Shown here: one piece after another, positions 24,219 through 31,700 of the stretch
How the letters are laid out: the number at the start of each line of letters is the position of its first letter
How positions within the stretch are numbered: position 1 is the stretch's first letter
Assembly (NCBI RefSeq): GCF_020103755.1
Contig: NZ_JAHSQD010000014.1
Span: forward strand, 1-43,867
Length of the DNA: 43,867 nucleotides
Direction of reading: 5' to 3'
DNA from: Streptomyces sp. LS1784
GTDB taxonomy: Bacteria > Actinomycetota > Actinomycetes > Streptomycetales > Streptomycetaceae
The notes under the pieces: model-generated
Told to the model about the DNA's origin: nothing
Seen by the model: the letters and a program-made list of their open reading frames with translations, nothing else
The model's database searches: none
Made by a program: the position numbers and the translations under genes

Positions 24219-25262
24219 GTGACCAACACCGTGCCGTGGAAGCAGAACGCGCTCGCCGACCTGCGCGAGTGCCTGGACCTGATGACCGCAGACGGCACGG
24301 TCCCCGGTGGTATCATCGCCCACGGCACCTTCGACACCGAGCCCGGCTACCTGGCCTCCGGCGTCGTCGCCCCCGATTGCGGCGACGCCCGGCCGGGGCC
24401 GGACACGATGTACGACGTGGCCTCGCTCACCAAGGTCCTGGCCACCTGGCCGCTGGTCGGCACCTCCCTCATGGATGGCTTCACCCTGGACACCCCGATC
24501 CGCGAACTGCTGACCGGCATCCCGCCCGAGGCGCCCGGCGGCCAGGTGACGGTTCGCCAGGTCCTGGCCCACACCTCCGGCCTGCGGGCCGACACCCGCC
24601 TCGACCAGTACCGGCACCGCGCCGAGCCGCTGGCCGAGCTGATCTGCGGAGAGCCTCTGATCGCCGGCCCCGGAGCCGGTCACCGCTACATCAACCGCGG
24701 CTTCATTCTCCTCGGCCTGGCCCTGGCCCATTACCGCTGCCGGCGCCTGGACGAGCTGGCGGCCGAGTTCTGGCAGGACCTCGGCATGACCAGCACGACC
24801 TACGGACCGGTGCCCCGCTCCGCTCAGGTCGCCCCGACCGAGCAGCGGCTGACCGGCGGGCCCCGGCTGTGGGGGATGCCGCACGACGACAACGCCGCCC
24901 TGCTCGGCGGAGTCGCCGGCCACGCCGGGGTGTTCACCGCCCCGGCCGACCTCGCCGCCTTCGCCGTCCACCTGCTGTCCTCGCACGCCACCGGCGGGCC
25001 CCTGGGCCGCTGGCTCACCTACAGCATGCGGCCGCAGGCCGAGATCGAGCCGGGCCTCGACCGGGGCCTGGCCTGGATCCTCGCCGACGAGGGCAGGGTC
25101 GCCTACCACCACGGTTTCACCGGGACCAGCCTCTACCTCGCCCCGGCCACCGGCCGCTACCTGGCCATCTGCACCAACGCCGTCTACCACCACCGGGACA
25201 ACCGCACCCGCCTCGCCCCGCTGCGGGCCCTCGCCCTCAAGGCGCTCACCGACGAACCCTAG
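24219..25262 (+). CDS. Serine beta-lactamase-fold hydrolase between mur-gene stumps
   Basis: This is a 347-residue cytosolic protein of the class C beta-lactamase / DD-peptidase fold. S-x-x-K is SLTK at 69-72, Y-x-N is YIN at 157-159, and the third motif is HHGFTG near residue 293. VLAHTSGLRADTRLDQYRH marks the helix-3 region and HDDNAALLGGVAGHAG the late omega-like segment. AGGAG lies 9 bases before the GTG at 24219. It follows the murA stump by 2 bases and precedes a murB start by 9 bases, so it was part of a cell-wall-precursor cassette. It may act on a peptidoglycan-like peptide bond, but this is inference. Confidence 0.9.
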   Translation: MTNTVPWKQNALADLRECLDLMTADGTVPGGIIAHGTFDTEPGYLASGVVAPDCGDARPGPDTMYDVASLTKVLATWPLVGTSLMDGFTLDTPIRELLTGIPPEAPGGQVTVRQVLAHTSGLRADTRLDQYRHRAEPLAELICGEPLIAGPGAGHRYINRGFILLGLALAHYRCRRLDELAAEFWQDLGMTSTTYGPVPRSAQVAPTEQRLTGGPRLWGMPHDDNAALLGGVAGHAGVFTAPADLAAFAVHLLSSHATGGPLGRWLTYSMRPQAEIEPGLDRGLAWILADEGRVAYHHGFTGTSLYLAPATGRYLAICTNAVYHHRDNRTRLAPLRALALKALTDEP

Positions 25263-25271
25263 GAGGCCCCC

Positions 25272-25375
25272 GTGCCCCGCCCCACGCTCGGGTCCCTCAC
25301 CACCCTGCGGCTCGGCGGCCCGGCCAGCGACGTCCTGCAGGTCGCCGACCCCGACGCTGGTCGGCGCTTGGGCAC
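25272..25375 (+). pseudogene. murB (UDP-MurNAc dehydrogenase) N-terminal stump
   Basis: From the GTG at 25272 (AGGAGG 6 bases upstream) the frame opens PRPTLGSLTTLRLGGPASD followed by VLQVADPDA. This is the L-TTLRLGGPA substrate/FAD-domain opening of MurB. Homology ends after about 35 residues. The frame runs on to 25847 as non-homologous sequence. The FAD-binding and catalytic domains are gone. Confidence 0.75.
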
Positions 25376-25491
25376 AAGGAGTCCCGTGGGCACCAAAACC
25401 TCCACGACGGCCGAGACCGTAACCCTGCGCACCGCCGTCAGCCGCCACGACGACGGCGAGCGCCGACACTTCGCCTGGGCCACCGACGCCC

Positions 25492-25687
25492 CACCGCTTC
25501 GCCCAGCTCTTCGGAGTGAACCGCAGCGCGATCACCAACGCGATATGCCGAGGTCCGCCCGCTCCTGGCCCAGCTCGACCGATGCATCCCTGCCGCAACC
25601 GCCCGCTTCCGCACGCCCACGGACGTGGCCGCCTGCCTCGACGGCGCCCAACCAAAGAACAGCATGTCGCTTCTCATCGAGCCCTGA
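25492..25687 (+). pseudogene. Transposase HTH-region fragment
   Basis: HRFAQLFGVNRSAITNAI, then after a one-base shift EVRPLLAQLDRCIPAATARF and RTPTDVAACLD, match the helix-turn-helix and linker of IS5-superfamily transposases of the type '..LFGVNRSTI..AI.EVRPLL'. No DDE residues remain. The family assignment is approximate. It sits where murB breaks off and may mark the insertion that destroyed it. The 230 bases after it (25688-25917) hold nothing recognisable. Confidence 0.55.
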
Positions 25688-25917
25688 GTTGCGGTCCCAC
25701 CGTCGGTGGGTGGCGGCCGTCCACGCACATCGATCTGCGCCCGGCCGGCGAACCGCGGGTGACCTGCGGTGTCAGTCGTCTGACAGTCGACTACCGGTGG
25801 CCTATCGGTCGTTCGGCGGGGCAGACGGCCGGATGACGGTGGCATGAAGGCGGCGCCTGACACCGTGCAAGGCGGCCGGCCGGAGCCAATCGGGCGGTCC
25901 GATCCCGAAGGAGTCAC

Positions 25918-26070
25918 ATGCGCACACCCCTCACGATCAGCGGCGCCGGGCTCGGCGGTCTCACGCTGGCCCGGGTCCTGCACCTCCACGGAATCCCTGT
26001 CACGGTCCATGAGGCCGAGCCCTCCCCGTCGGCGCGCGCGCAGAACGGGCCGCTCGGCCATGAATCGTAG
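25918..26070 (+). pseudogene. FAD-dependent monooxygenase N-terminal stump
   Basis: The ATG at 25918, with GAAGGAG 6 bases upstream, opens [20 protein letters not shown] followed by [11 protein letters not shown]. This is the Rossmann GxGxxG and acidic strand end of PHBH-type flavin monooxygenases. The frame stops after 50 codons. The ribosome-binding site is intact, so a short peptide may still be made, but it can have no enzymatic role. Confidence 0.8.
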
Positions 26071-26195
26071 GTACCTGCCGGGCGAGCTGGCGCAGGGCCG
26101 CGGCCGGTTCCGGGTTCGATGCCGGTTGCGGAGCCGGACCCCGTCGCGGCCCATGAACGAAAAGCTTCACTCAACACCCAAGGAGGAGGCCGTCA

Positions 26196-27200
26196 ATGGC
26201 CAAGGAACAGCACAGCACCAAGAGTGGCGACGCGAAGGCCGGTGGGACGTCGCGGCGCAGCGCGCTGAAGGCGGCCGTGGCCGGGGCGGCGGCGGTCACC
26301 GCGATGGGCGCGGCCGCCCCCATCGCGCACGCGGACGGGCCCAGGCGCGGCGCACCCACCTTTGTCCTCGTCCACGGCTCGGGGAGCAACTCCTTCTACT
26401 GGCAGCCCTTGTTGCGCGAGCTGGGTCTGCGCGGACACCGTGCGATCGCGGTCGACCTGCCCGGGCACGGGCTCGGCGCGTACCTCCCCGAGTCCTACCA
26501 GTCCCCGCAGGACCTTGAGCGGCTGCACACCGAGCCGTCCCCGATATCCAAGGTGACGCTGGGCGACTTCGCCGCGCACGTCATCGACGTGGTGCGGCGG
26601 GTGCGCCGCAACGGCCCGGTAGTGCTGGTCGGCGGAAGCCTCGGCGGTGCGACCCTGAACGCGGCCGCCAACCAGGTGCCCGAGCTGGTCGCGCACCTGG
26701 TGTACGCCTCCGCGTTCTGCCCGACCGAGCACCCCTCGGTGCTACAGCTGATGATGACTCCCGAGGCGGCCACCAGCTCCATGTACAAGATCCCCGCAGT
26801 CCAGACGCCGCCGGAGCTGGGCGTCAGCCGGGTCAACTGGCGCTCGGGCGACCCTGCGTTCTTCGCGATCGTCAAGGAGGCGATCGCCGCCGACCGGTCG
26901 GACGCCGAGGTCCGGGCGCTGATGAACGTCCTGGAGCCGGACGAGTCGGCGGCAGTAGGCGTGAGTGAGGACGCCCGCGGGCTGCCGGCGACGTGGGGCC
27001 GGGTGCCGCGTACGTTCGTGCGCTACACGCAGGACCGCACCATCCCGCTGCCGCTCCAGGACCTCATGATCCGTGAGGCGGACGACGTCACACCGCACAA
27101 TCGCTTCCGCGTGCGGTCGTTGAGCGCGCCGCATGCCGGCCCGCGTGACCCGGGGCTACTGGCGCACGAGCTGGAGCTCGTCGCAGGGCTGTGCCGCTGA
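26196..27200 (+). CDS. Tat-exported alpha/beta hydrolase
   Basis: The product has 334 residues. A twin-arginine signal (TSRRSALKAAVAGAAAV, cleavage near AHA-DG at about residue 46) sends the folded enzyme outside. The hydrolase core shows FVLVHGSGSNSFYWQPLL (oxyanion HG), AVDLPGHGLG, and the nucleophile elbow GGSLGG near residues 147-152. The catalytic histidine is probably within LSAPHAGPRDPGLLA near residue 315. It resembles EstC/salicylate-esterase-like hydrolases. The substrate is unknown. AAGGAGGAGG precedes the ATG at 26196. The gene is monocistronic. Confidence 0.9.
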   Translation: MAKEQHSTKSGDAKAGGTSRRSALKAAVAGAAAVTAMGAAAPIAHADGPRRGAPTFVLVHGSGSNSFYWQPLLRELGLRGHRAIAVDLPGHGLGAYLPESYQSPQDLERLHTEPSPISKVTLGDFAAHVIDVVRRVRRNGPVVLVGGSLGGATLNAAANQVPELVAHLVYASAFCPTEHPSVLQLMMTPEAATSSMYKIPAVQTPPELGVSRVNWRSGDPAFFAIVKEAIAADRSDAEVRALMNVLEPDESAAVGVSEDARGLPATWGRVPRTFVRYTQDRTIPLPLQDLMIREADDVTPHNRFRVRSLSAPHAGPRDPGLLAHELELVAGLCR

Positions 27201-27454
27201 GCGCGTGCCACGGCTTCCATCGCCGCCGCCGTCAGCCGCGGACGAGCAGGTCCGCGGCACCCACGACGGCGGTCGGGGACGACACCGTCGGCGCTGCCAA
27301 CCCGAACGGCTCGACCACCGTGCTGCGTGCCGATGTCCTTGGCACGCTCGGCGTTACCGACGCGCTCGACGAACCGTGGTGTCGTGGGAGGTGTGCCTGC
27401 TCCACGAAAGACTCTGCCCGCTGTGGAAGCTTCCGGTGTGAGCCGGCAGTCGGG
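27201..27454. other. Intergenic stretch, no gene recognised
   Basis: About 250 bases lie between convergent genes. A plus-strand run (TTVLRADVLGTLGVTDALDE) is protein-like but too short to assign. I see no strong hairpin. Confidence 0.35.
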
Positions 27455-27733
27455 CTATCCGGGGATGAGGCCTTCGTCGCCGAGCATCTCGCGAACCTCC
27501 TCCAGGGACGCGTCGGGCGAGGGCAGGATCAGTTCGGAGGGTTCCAGGGCGTCGTCGGGCAGGGCGGTACCGAGGCGGCGCACACCGTCCAGGAGGGCTC
27601 CCAGGGACCTCCTGAACCCTTCCTCGTCACCGCTCTCCATCTCTGCCAGCAACTCGTCGTCGAGAGCATTCAGCTCGGGGAAGTGCGAGTCGTCCAGCCT
27701 TACCTGGCCCTCGCCCATGATGCGCACGATCAC
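27455..27733 (-). CDS. pspAA: PspA-associated protein PspAA
   Basis: This is a 92-residue protein beginning IVRIMGEGQVRLDDSHFPEL and continuing LNALDDELLAEMESGDEE. It ends PLPDDALEPSELILPSPDAS-like and GDEGLIPG, the full-length actinobacterial PspAA pattern. PspAA normally sits directly beside PspA and modulates that membrane-stress protein. Here no pspA is adjacent; upstream lies a GNAT fragment in the same frame. The GTG at 27733 has GGGAGA about 10 bases upstream. It is either a second, orphan copy or one carried away from its partner. Confidence 0.82.
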   Translation of the reverse strand: MIVRIMGEGQVRLDDSHFPELNALDDELLAEMESGDEEGFRRSLGALLDGVRRLGTALPDDALEPSELILPSPDASLEEVREMLGDEGLIPG

Positions 27734-27934
27734 GGTGGTCTCCCATCTGTGAGTGGGGCTCCAGCCGGAGTGGTCGGAGCGCTGCCCCCATCCCATCGCT
27801 CTTCCACCGGTGGCGCTGATGCGATCGGCGCGTGGCGGGCGCCCTTCACCCATCCGAGCGCCCGAGGGCGTGACCTGTTGTCGTTGTGGGGCGCTTTTCG
27901 GGTCGGGTGCCGGGTTGTCTGGACCTGCGGACGG

Positions 27935-28180
27935 CGCGACCGAGGACCACACGCCGAACCACTGCTCGGCGCCGTACTCCTCGAACCGCTCCACCTCGGT
28001 GAACCCCAGCTTCGCCGCGACGCGCATCGAGGCGGAGTTGGCGGTCTGGGTGCAGAGCACCACCGGCTCGCCGGGAAGCGCGCCAGCGAACCAGTCGAGC
28101 GCCGCCGCGCACGCCTCGGCGGCGTACCCGCATCCCCACGCCTCCGGTAGGAACATGTAGCTGAGCTCGGCCTCCCCGGC
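27935..28180 (-). pseudogene. GNAT acetyltransferase C-terminal fragment
   Basis: About 82 codons read AGEAELSYMFLPEAWGCGYA (acetyl-CoA-binding loop of RimJ-type GNATs), AEACAAALDWFAG, VVLCTQTANSASMRVAAKLG and FTEVERFEEYG. These are motifs A and B of the family. The N-terminal half is missing and replaced by kinase-derived sequence. The frame lacks a stop and reads on into the pspAA frame. It is inactive. Confidence 0.7.
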
Positions 28181-28268
28181 ATCCGGACGGACGTGACCCG
28201 GACGCTCCGCGTCGCACCGGTCCACCATCGCCGCTTGGCCCGGGCTCGGGAACAGGTACCGGAACGGG

Positions 28269-28418
28269 GACGGGGTCGCGGCCGAGGCGGCGGCCCGGCT
28301 GCAGCGCGAGGCCCGGCCCGCGCCGTGAACTGGGCCCGACAGGGCTGCGCCGCCCTCGGCCTTCGCCCACGAACGCGGCATCGTCCACCGGGACATCAAG
28401 CCGGCGAACGTACAGTAA
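28269..28418 (+). pseudogene. Ser/Thr protein kinase fragment
   Basis: The plus strand reads VAAEAAARLQREAR, the alphaC-helix pattern of bacterial Hanks-type kinases. A short gap and frame change follow, then SAFAHERGIVHRDIKPANV-stop, the invariant catalytic loop. All of the glycine loop, hinge and activation segment are deleted. It overlaps GNAT and other debris on the opposite strand. Confidence 0.7.
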
Positions 28419-28619
28419 TCGTGCACTCGGGTATTGGAACTCGCGGAATTGCCCCGCGGCGGGCGGTTCGGTGGCGAGCTGGAACAGCGCGGTGGAGCGG
28501 GTTGCCGCGAGCCGGAGCCGAGCTTGCGGAGTCGTTCACCGGTCGCCCAGGCGCTGATCGGGCGGCCGGGCTGGCCGCCGGGGAAGAGCCAGGGGCAGTC
28601 GGTGGTGGGGCGGGTTGGT

Positions 28620-28919
28620 TCAGGCGTTCACGAACGTGACGTCGACCTTGTTGCTGTATACCGGCGGGCTGTCGTTCGTGAAAACGGCGAGCTTGACCCT
28701 CTGGGGTCCGAGATTGTCGGGATTCCTGCGGTTGGTAGAGACCTCGGTGCCCTTGCCGTTCGCATTGGCGGAGACCGTGTAGAGCTCGGTCTTCCCGTCC
28801 TGCTTGTAGAAGGTCGCGTTGGTCACCATTTCGAGGTTCGTGCCTGCCAGCACGATGTCGTCGCCGGGGGCGAATTTGCCGTCGTCGACGGTCGGGGTCT
28901 GGATTTGAGGCGTGCTCAT
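28620..28919 (-). CDS. Small Ig-like (IPT/TIG-type) cytosolic protein
   Basis: This is a 99-residue, all-beta-looking protein: PQIQTPTVDDGKFAPGDDIV, LAGTNLEMVTNATFYKQDGK and KLAVFTNDSPPVYSNKVDVT. The F-x-P-G-D-x-I/V-x-L-x-G-x-N-L pattern is that of IPT/TIG Ig-like domains. There is no signal peptide or anchor. The ATG at 28919 has GGAGATGG upstream. Its neighbour to the right on the same strand is a larger protein of Ig-like repeats, also without export signal. The function is unknown; the two probably work together. Sequence here is a little less GC-rich than the surroundings. Confidence 0.75.
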   Translation of the reverse strand: MSTPQIQTPTVDDGKFAPGDDIVLAGTNLEMVTNATFYKQDGKTELYTVSANANGKGTEVSTNRRNPDNLGPQRVKLAVFTNDSPPVYSNKVDVTFVNA

Positions 28920-29198
28920 ACGGCACCATCTCCGATCGAAGTGGGCTTGTTTTCCCGAATGCCTCGAAAGGCACTCGTGGTCGAACGTAGGCACGCGTGC
29001 GGGGCGCGGCAACCGCAACCGGCGCGCCCGGCCGCGTCGTCCACCCGGGCGTGCCGACCGCCGTCGCCCCGGTGGTCGCGTCGGCGGCACGGGCCGGTGT
29101 TGTGTCCCGCCGTCACGCGTCGACCGTGGGGTCGGCGGCCGTGGGCCGGGTTCCTCGCGTCGTTCCCGGGCGTGCGGTCGGTGCGGGCCGTCGGCCGG
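28920..29198. other. Gap between the two Ig-like genes
   Basis: About 280 bases. On the minus strand TGCCT-TTCG-AGGCA (28960-28973) forms a short hairpin with a stable tetraloop about 40 bases before the small gene's start. Nothing else is recognised. Confidence 0.4.
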
Positions 29199-30113
29199 TC
29201 AGGTAGTAGGCCGGAATCGGAAGGTGAACGTGTTGGCGTCACCTGGGTCACGGGTGACGGTCAGATCCTTCGGCAGTAGTGTGCGTCCGGTGTCGACGTC
29301 GAGGCATTCGCCTGTCCGGGTGAACACGATCCAGCCGGAGGAGTCCTGGCTCTGCGTCGGGGTGACGAAGACGCCGTAGGACCAGTCCGTGGTGATGTTG
29401 TCCAGGCGGCCCGACCTGCCGCCTGGGATCGTCACCGGGGCCATACCGGCGTGTTCGATGTGCAGCGTGTCGGCGGGATCGGCGTCGAAGGACAGGTTGT
29501 CGCCCGTGTCGCCCGTCGTCTTCATGGTGAAGTGGCGGGGGGCGGAGGCTGGTGAGTCCAAACCGCTTCTGTGGGCGGTGGCGGTCATGGTGTGCAGGCC
29601 CGGGGTCCAGTCGGTGGTGGGAGTGTAGGTCCAGGTGGTACCGGTCACGACGGCCTGGCCCGGCAGTGGGGTGTTTCCGTCGGCGAGGGTGACCTTCTCC
29701 ACCCCGGGATCGGTCGTGCCGACGACCGCCTGCCGCTCGTCGGTCACCGTCGCGCCCTCCACCGGAGCAGAGATCACCGGAGCCGACCGCAGTGGTAGGG
29801 CCACGTCGAAGGTCACATAACGTGGTGACGAATCAACGAAGCCCCAGCCGTCATCGAGCGGGACTCGATACCAAGCGGTGGCGGCGACGGTGTGGGAGCC
29901 TCCCGTCCAGTCCTTCGTCGGCGTCCAGGTCCAGGCACCGTTGCCGGAGAGCGAAGCATCGCCCAGGTAGATCCCCTCCGAGAGGGTGACCCCCTGAGCC
30001 GGGGAATAGGCTCTGCCAGTGACCGGCTGCCGCGGATCGGTCACCGTCGAATTCTCCTGCGGGGAATCGACATCCGGGGCAGGAGGCGGTTCGTGCAGTA
30101 ATTTCTCTTTCAT
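29199..30113 (-). CDS. Protein with tandem bacterial Ig-like domains, no export signal
   Basis: The product has 304 residues. The N-terminus (KEKLLHEPPPAPDVDSPQEN) is polar, so no signal peptide. Two Ig-like repeats follow, each with an opening 'P..G.TVTD.RQPV.G' and a closing 'W.W.PT.DWT.G.HT..ATA' motif: STVTDPRQPVTGRAYSPA to WTWTPTKDWTGGSHTVAATA (about 22-75), and GATVTDERQAVVGTTDPG to WTYTPTTDWTPGLHTMTATA (about 112-170). A separate C-terminal beta domain (190-304, with SYGVFVTPTQSQDSSGWIVF) follows. GGGGAG lies upstream of the ATG at 30113. Such repeats usually occur in surface adhesins, so cytosolic location is unusual. Confidence 0.78.
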   Translation of the reverse strand: MKEKLLHEPPPAPDVDSPQENSTVTDPRQPVTGRAYSPAQGVTLSEGIYLGDASLSGNGAWTWTPTKDWTGGSHTVAATAWYRVPLDDGWGFVDSSPRYVTFDVALPLRSAPVISAPVEGATVTDERQAVVGTTDPGVEKVTLADGNTPLPGQAVVTGTTWTYTPTTDWTPGLHTMTATAHRSGLDSPASAPRHFTMKTTGDTGDNLSFDADPADTLHIEHAGMAPVTIPGGRSGRLDNITTDWSYGVFVTPTQSQDSSGWIVFTRTGECLDVDTGRTLLPKDLTVTRDPGDANTFTFRFRPTT

Positions 30114-30461
30114 GAGTGGCTCCCCTTGTCCAATTCCCCTACGCGGGGAATGCAGCGGTGTCGGAGGATTGAGCCAAGGTGAGACGCAGTGCCCTGTCCT
30201 GCGTCGCCGTCGGCCGGAACGCCAATCCACGCCCGGACACCAGTTTCGAGGCCCGGGGATGGTGAGACCTCGCGGGATCAGGCCGACCAGGTGACGGTGC
30301 CGAGCTCGACCACGTCTGCCAGGGGCGCCGTCGACGGACGGCGAACCAACCGACACGTAGCCGAGAACGGCGCTTTGGGTGCCCGTCGGCCCACTCACGC
30401 CGAGCGGTGTCGCATGGTCCGAGCCTGCTCCAACTCTGGCTAGGGCAGGTCGAGTTCACCG
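30114..30461. other. Gene-free stretch of about 350 bases
   Basis: Frames on both strands are open but Arg-rich and lack motifs, starts and ribosome-binding sites. It should contain the promoter of the Ig-like gene at its left end. No clear hairpin. Confidence 0.4.
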
Positions 30462-31571
30462 TCAGACATGTCGGCTTTCCTCACAGCTCACCGCGCGAGC
30501 CTGCGTGTGGGACAGCGCTATCCGGCGCCGTGTGGGATCGACATCGATGATCTTCACAGTGAGCAGGTCCCCGACCTGAGCAACGTCCTCGGGCCGTTCT
30601 GCAGGCGGTTCGGAGAGCTCGGTGTTGTGCACCAGCCCCTCGAAGCCGTCCTCCCGGTCCTCGATACGGACGAAGGCGCCGAGCGGCACGAGTTTGGTGA
30701 CCGGCCCGGTGACGATCTGCCCGACCTGCCGCGCGACCTGCAGCATCGGGTCCTCCTGCAGCGCCTTGAGCGAAAGCGATACCCGTTCCCGGGCCATGTC
30801 GACGTCGAGGATCTCGGCGGTGATCTCCTGACCGACCGTGAGGATGTCGGCCGGATGGTCGATGTGGCGCCAGGAGATCTCGGGGATGTTGATCACCGCG
30901 GTGAAGCCGCCGATGTCCACGAAGGTCACGCCGAAGCCGGCGATCTCGGTGACGGTTCCCGTGCAGGTCCGGCCACGGCGCAGAGTCTTGAGGAAGGCCC
31001 AGTCGCGGTCGCTCGGGGTCGGTTCTGTTCTCCACCGGGCTCGTAGGACGCCGTCGCTGTCGGGCAGGACCGCGGTGAACAAGGGGTGGCGCTCGTCGAT
31101 GTACACGGGCAGGAGAGCTGCGGCACGTGCGCCGGCGATCTGCGCGGCGAGTTCCGCGAACTGGGTCTCGTCGGCGACCGTGCTGGTGATCTGCCCGTCT
31201 TCGGTCTCCCACACGAACTCGACCAGGCCCTCGTCGGGGAGATCGGCCAGGACCGCGGCTACGTCGGCGGAGAGGTCCGGCCAGACAGTCAGCTTCGCGC
31301 GCGGAGCGAGGCGGGCACGCACCGTGTCCAGGGAGCCCTCATCGAGCCGGTGCCAGCGGGAGGCGTTGTCGACGTGGTTCTCCTCCAGGATCGCTGCGTG
31401 GCGCATCGCCACGCACCAGCGCAGCCGCGCCCAGAAGAGGTCGTCGGCGGGGCGCTGTTCGCCCGGCTCGTCGAACTCCGCATCGTAGGGGGAGGCATCC
31501 ACAGGTTCCGGGAAGAGCCCCTGTGCGCAAGTGCGAGCCACGGCCCTTTCGCAGGGGACGTTGCTGCCGAT
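30462..31571 (-). pseudogene. S1-domain RNA-binding protein, C-terminal part of a split gene
   Basis: The open frame runs from the TnpB element's right end (31571) through IGSNVPCERAVARTCAQGLF to a stop at 30462. A GTG at 31541 could now serve as start (359 residues). After an acidic leader, two S1 domains follow: GTVTEIAGFGVTFVDIGGFT to RERVSLSLKALQED (about residues 192-268 from the GTG), then GQIVTGPVTKLVPLGAFVRI to RRRIALSHTQARA (about 275-352). S1 domains bind single-stranded RNA. The N-terminal part of the same protein appears to lie at about 34465-34747, displaced by two insertion sequences. The remaining part may still fold and bind RNA. Confidence 0.75.
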
Positions 31572-31700
31572 TTGACATCCTCGCCCTCCTTTAGGACTCC
31601 CAACGGAGTCCTAAAGGAGGGCGATTCCCGTCTGACCCGCCGTTGTCGGGCGGGGCTCCGGGTGGGTTCCTGCTTCACCGCGCTGTGCCGGTACGAGTAC
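31560..31700 (-). ncRNA. Predicted omega-RNA (reRNA) with host-derived guide
   Basis: In IS200/IS605 elements TnpB is loaded with an RNA covering the tnpB 3' end and the element's right end, with a guide copied from the flank. Here the right-end hairpin is followed on the minus strand by ATCGGCAGCAACGTCCCC (from 31571 down), which is S1-gene sequence. The 5' limit is a guess. Confidence 0.5.
31581..31624. terminator. 20-bp perfect hairpin at the TnpB element right end (probable omega-RNA scaffold)
   Basis: Arms 31581-31600 and 31605-31624 are perfect reverse complements (TCGCCCTCCTTTAGGACTCC on the plus strand) with a CAAC tetraloop. It overlaps the last codons of tnpB and lies between GGGAAT and GAGGATGTCAA on the minus strand, a typical right-end arrangement of TnpB-only IS200/IS605 elements. 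It should act both as transposon right-end hairpin and as the 3' structured part of the guide RNA. Confidence 0.75.

Noticed and set aside
22455..25655. 1066-residue open frame on the minus strand
   Set aside because: It runs antisense through two clearly recognised serine hydrolases and the mur stumps. It is Gly/Ala/Val-rich with no motifs and is an effect of high GC.
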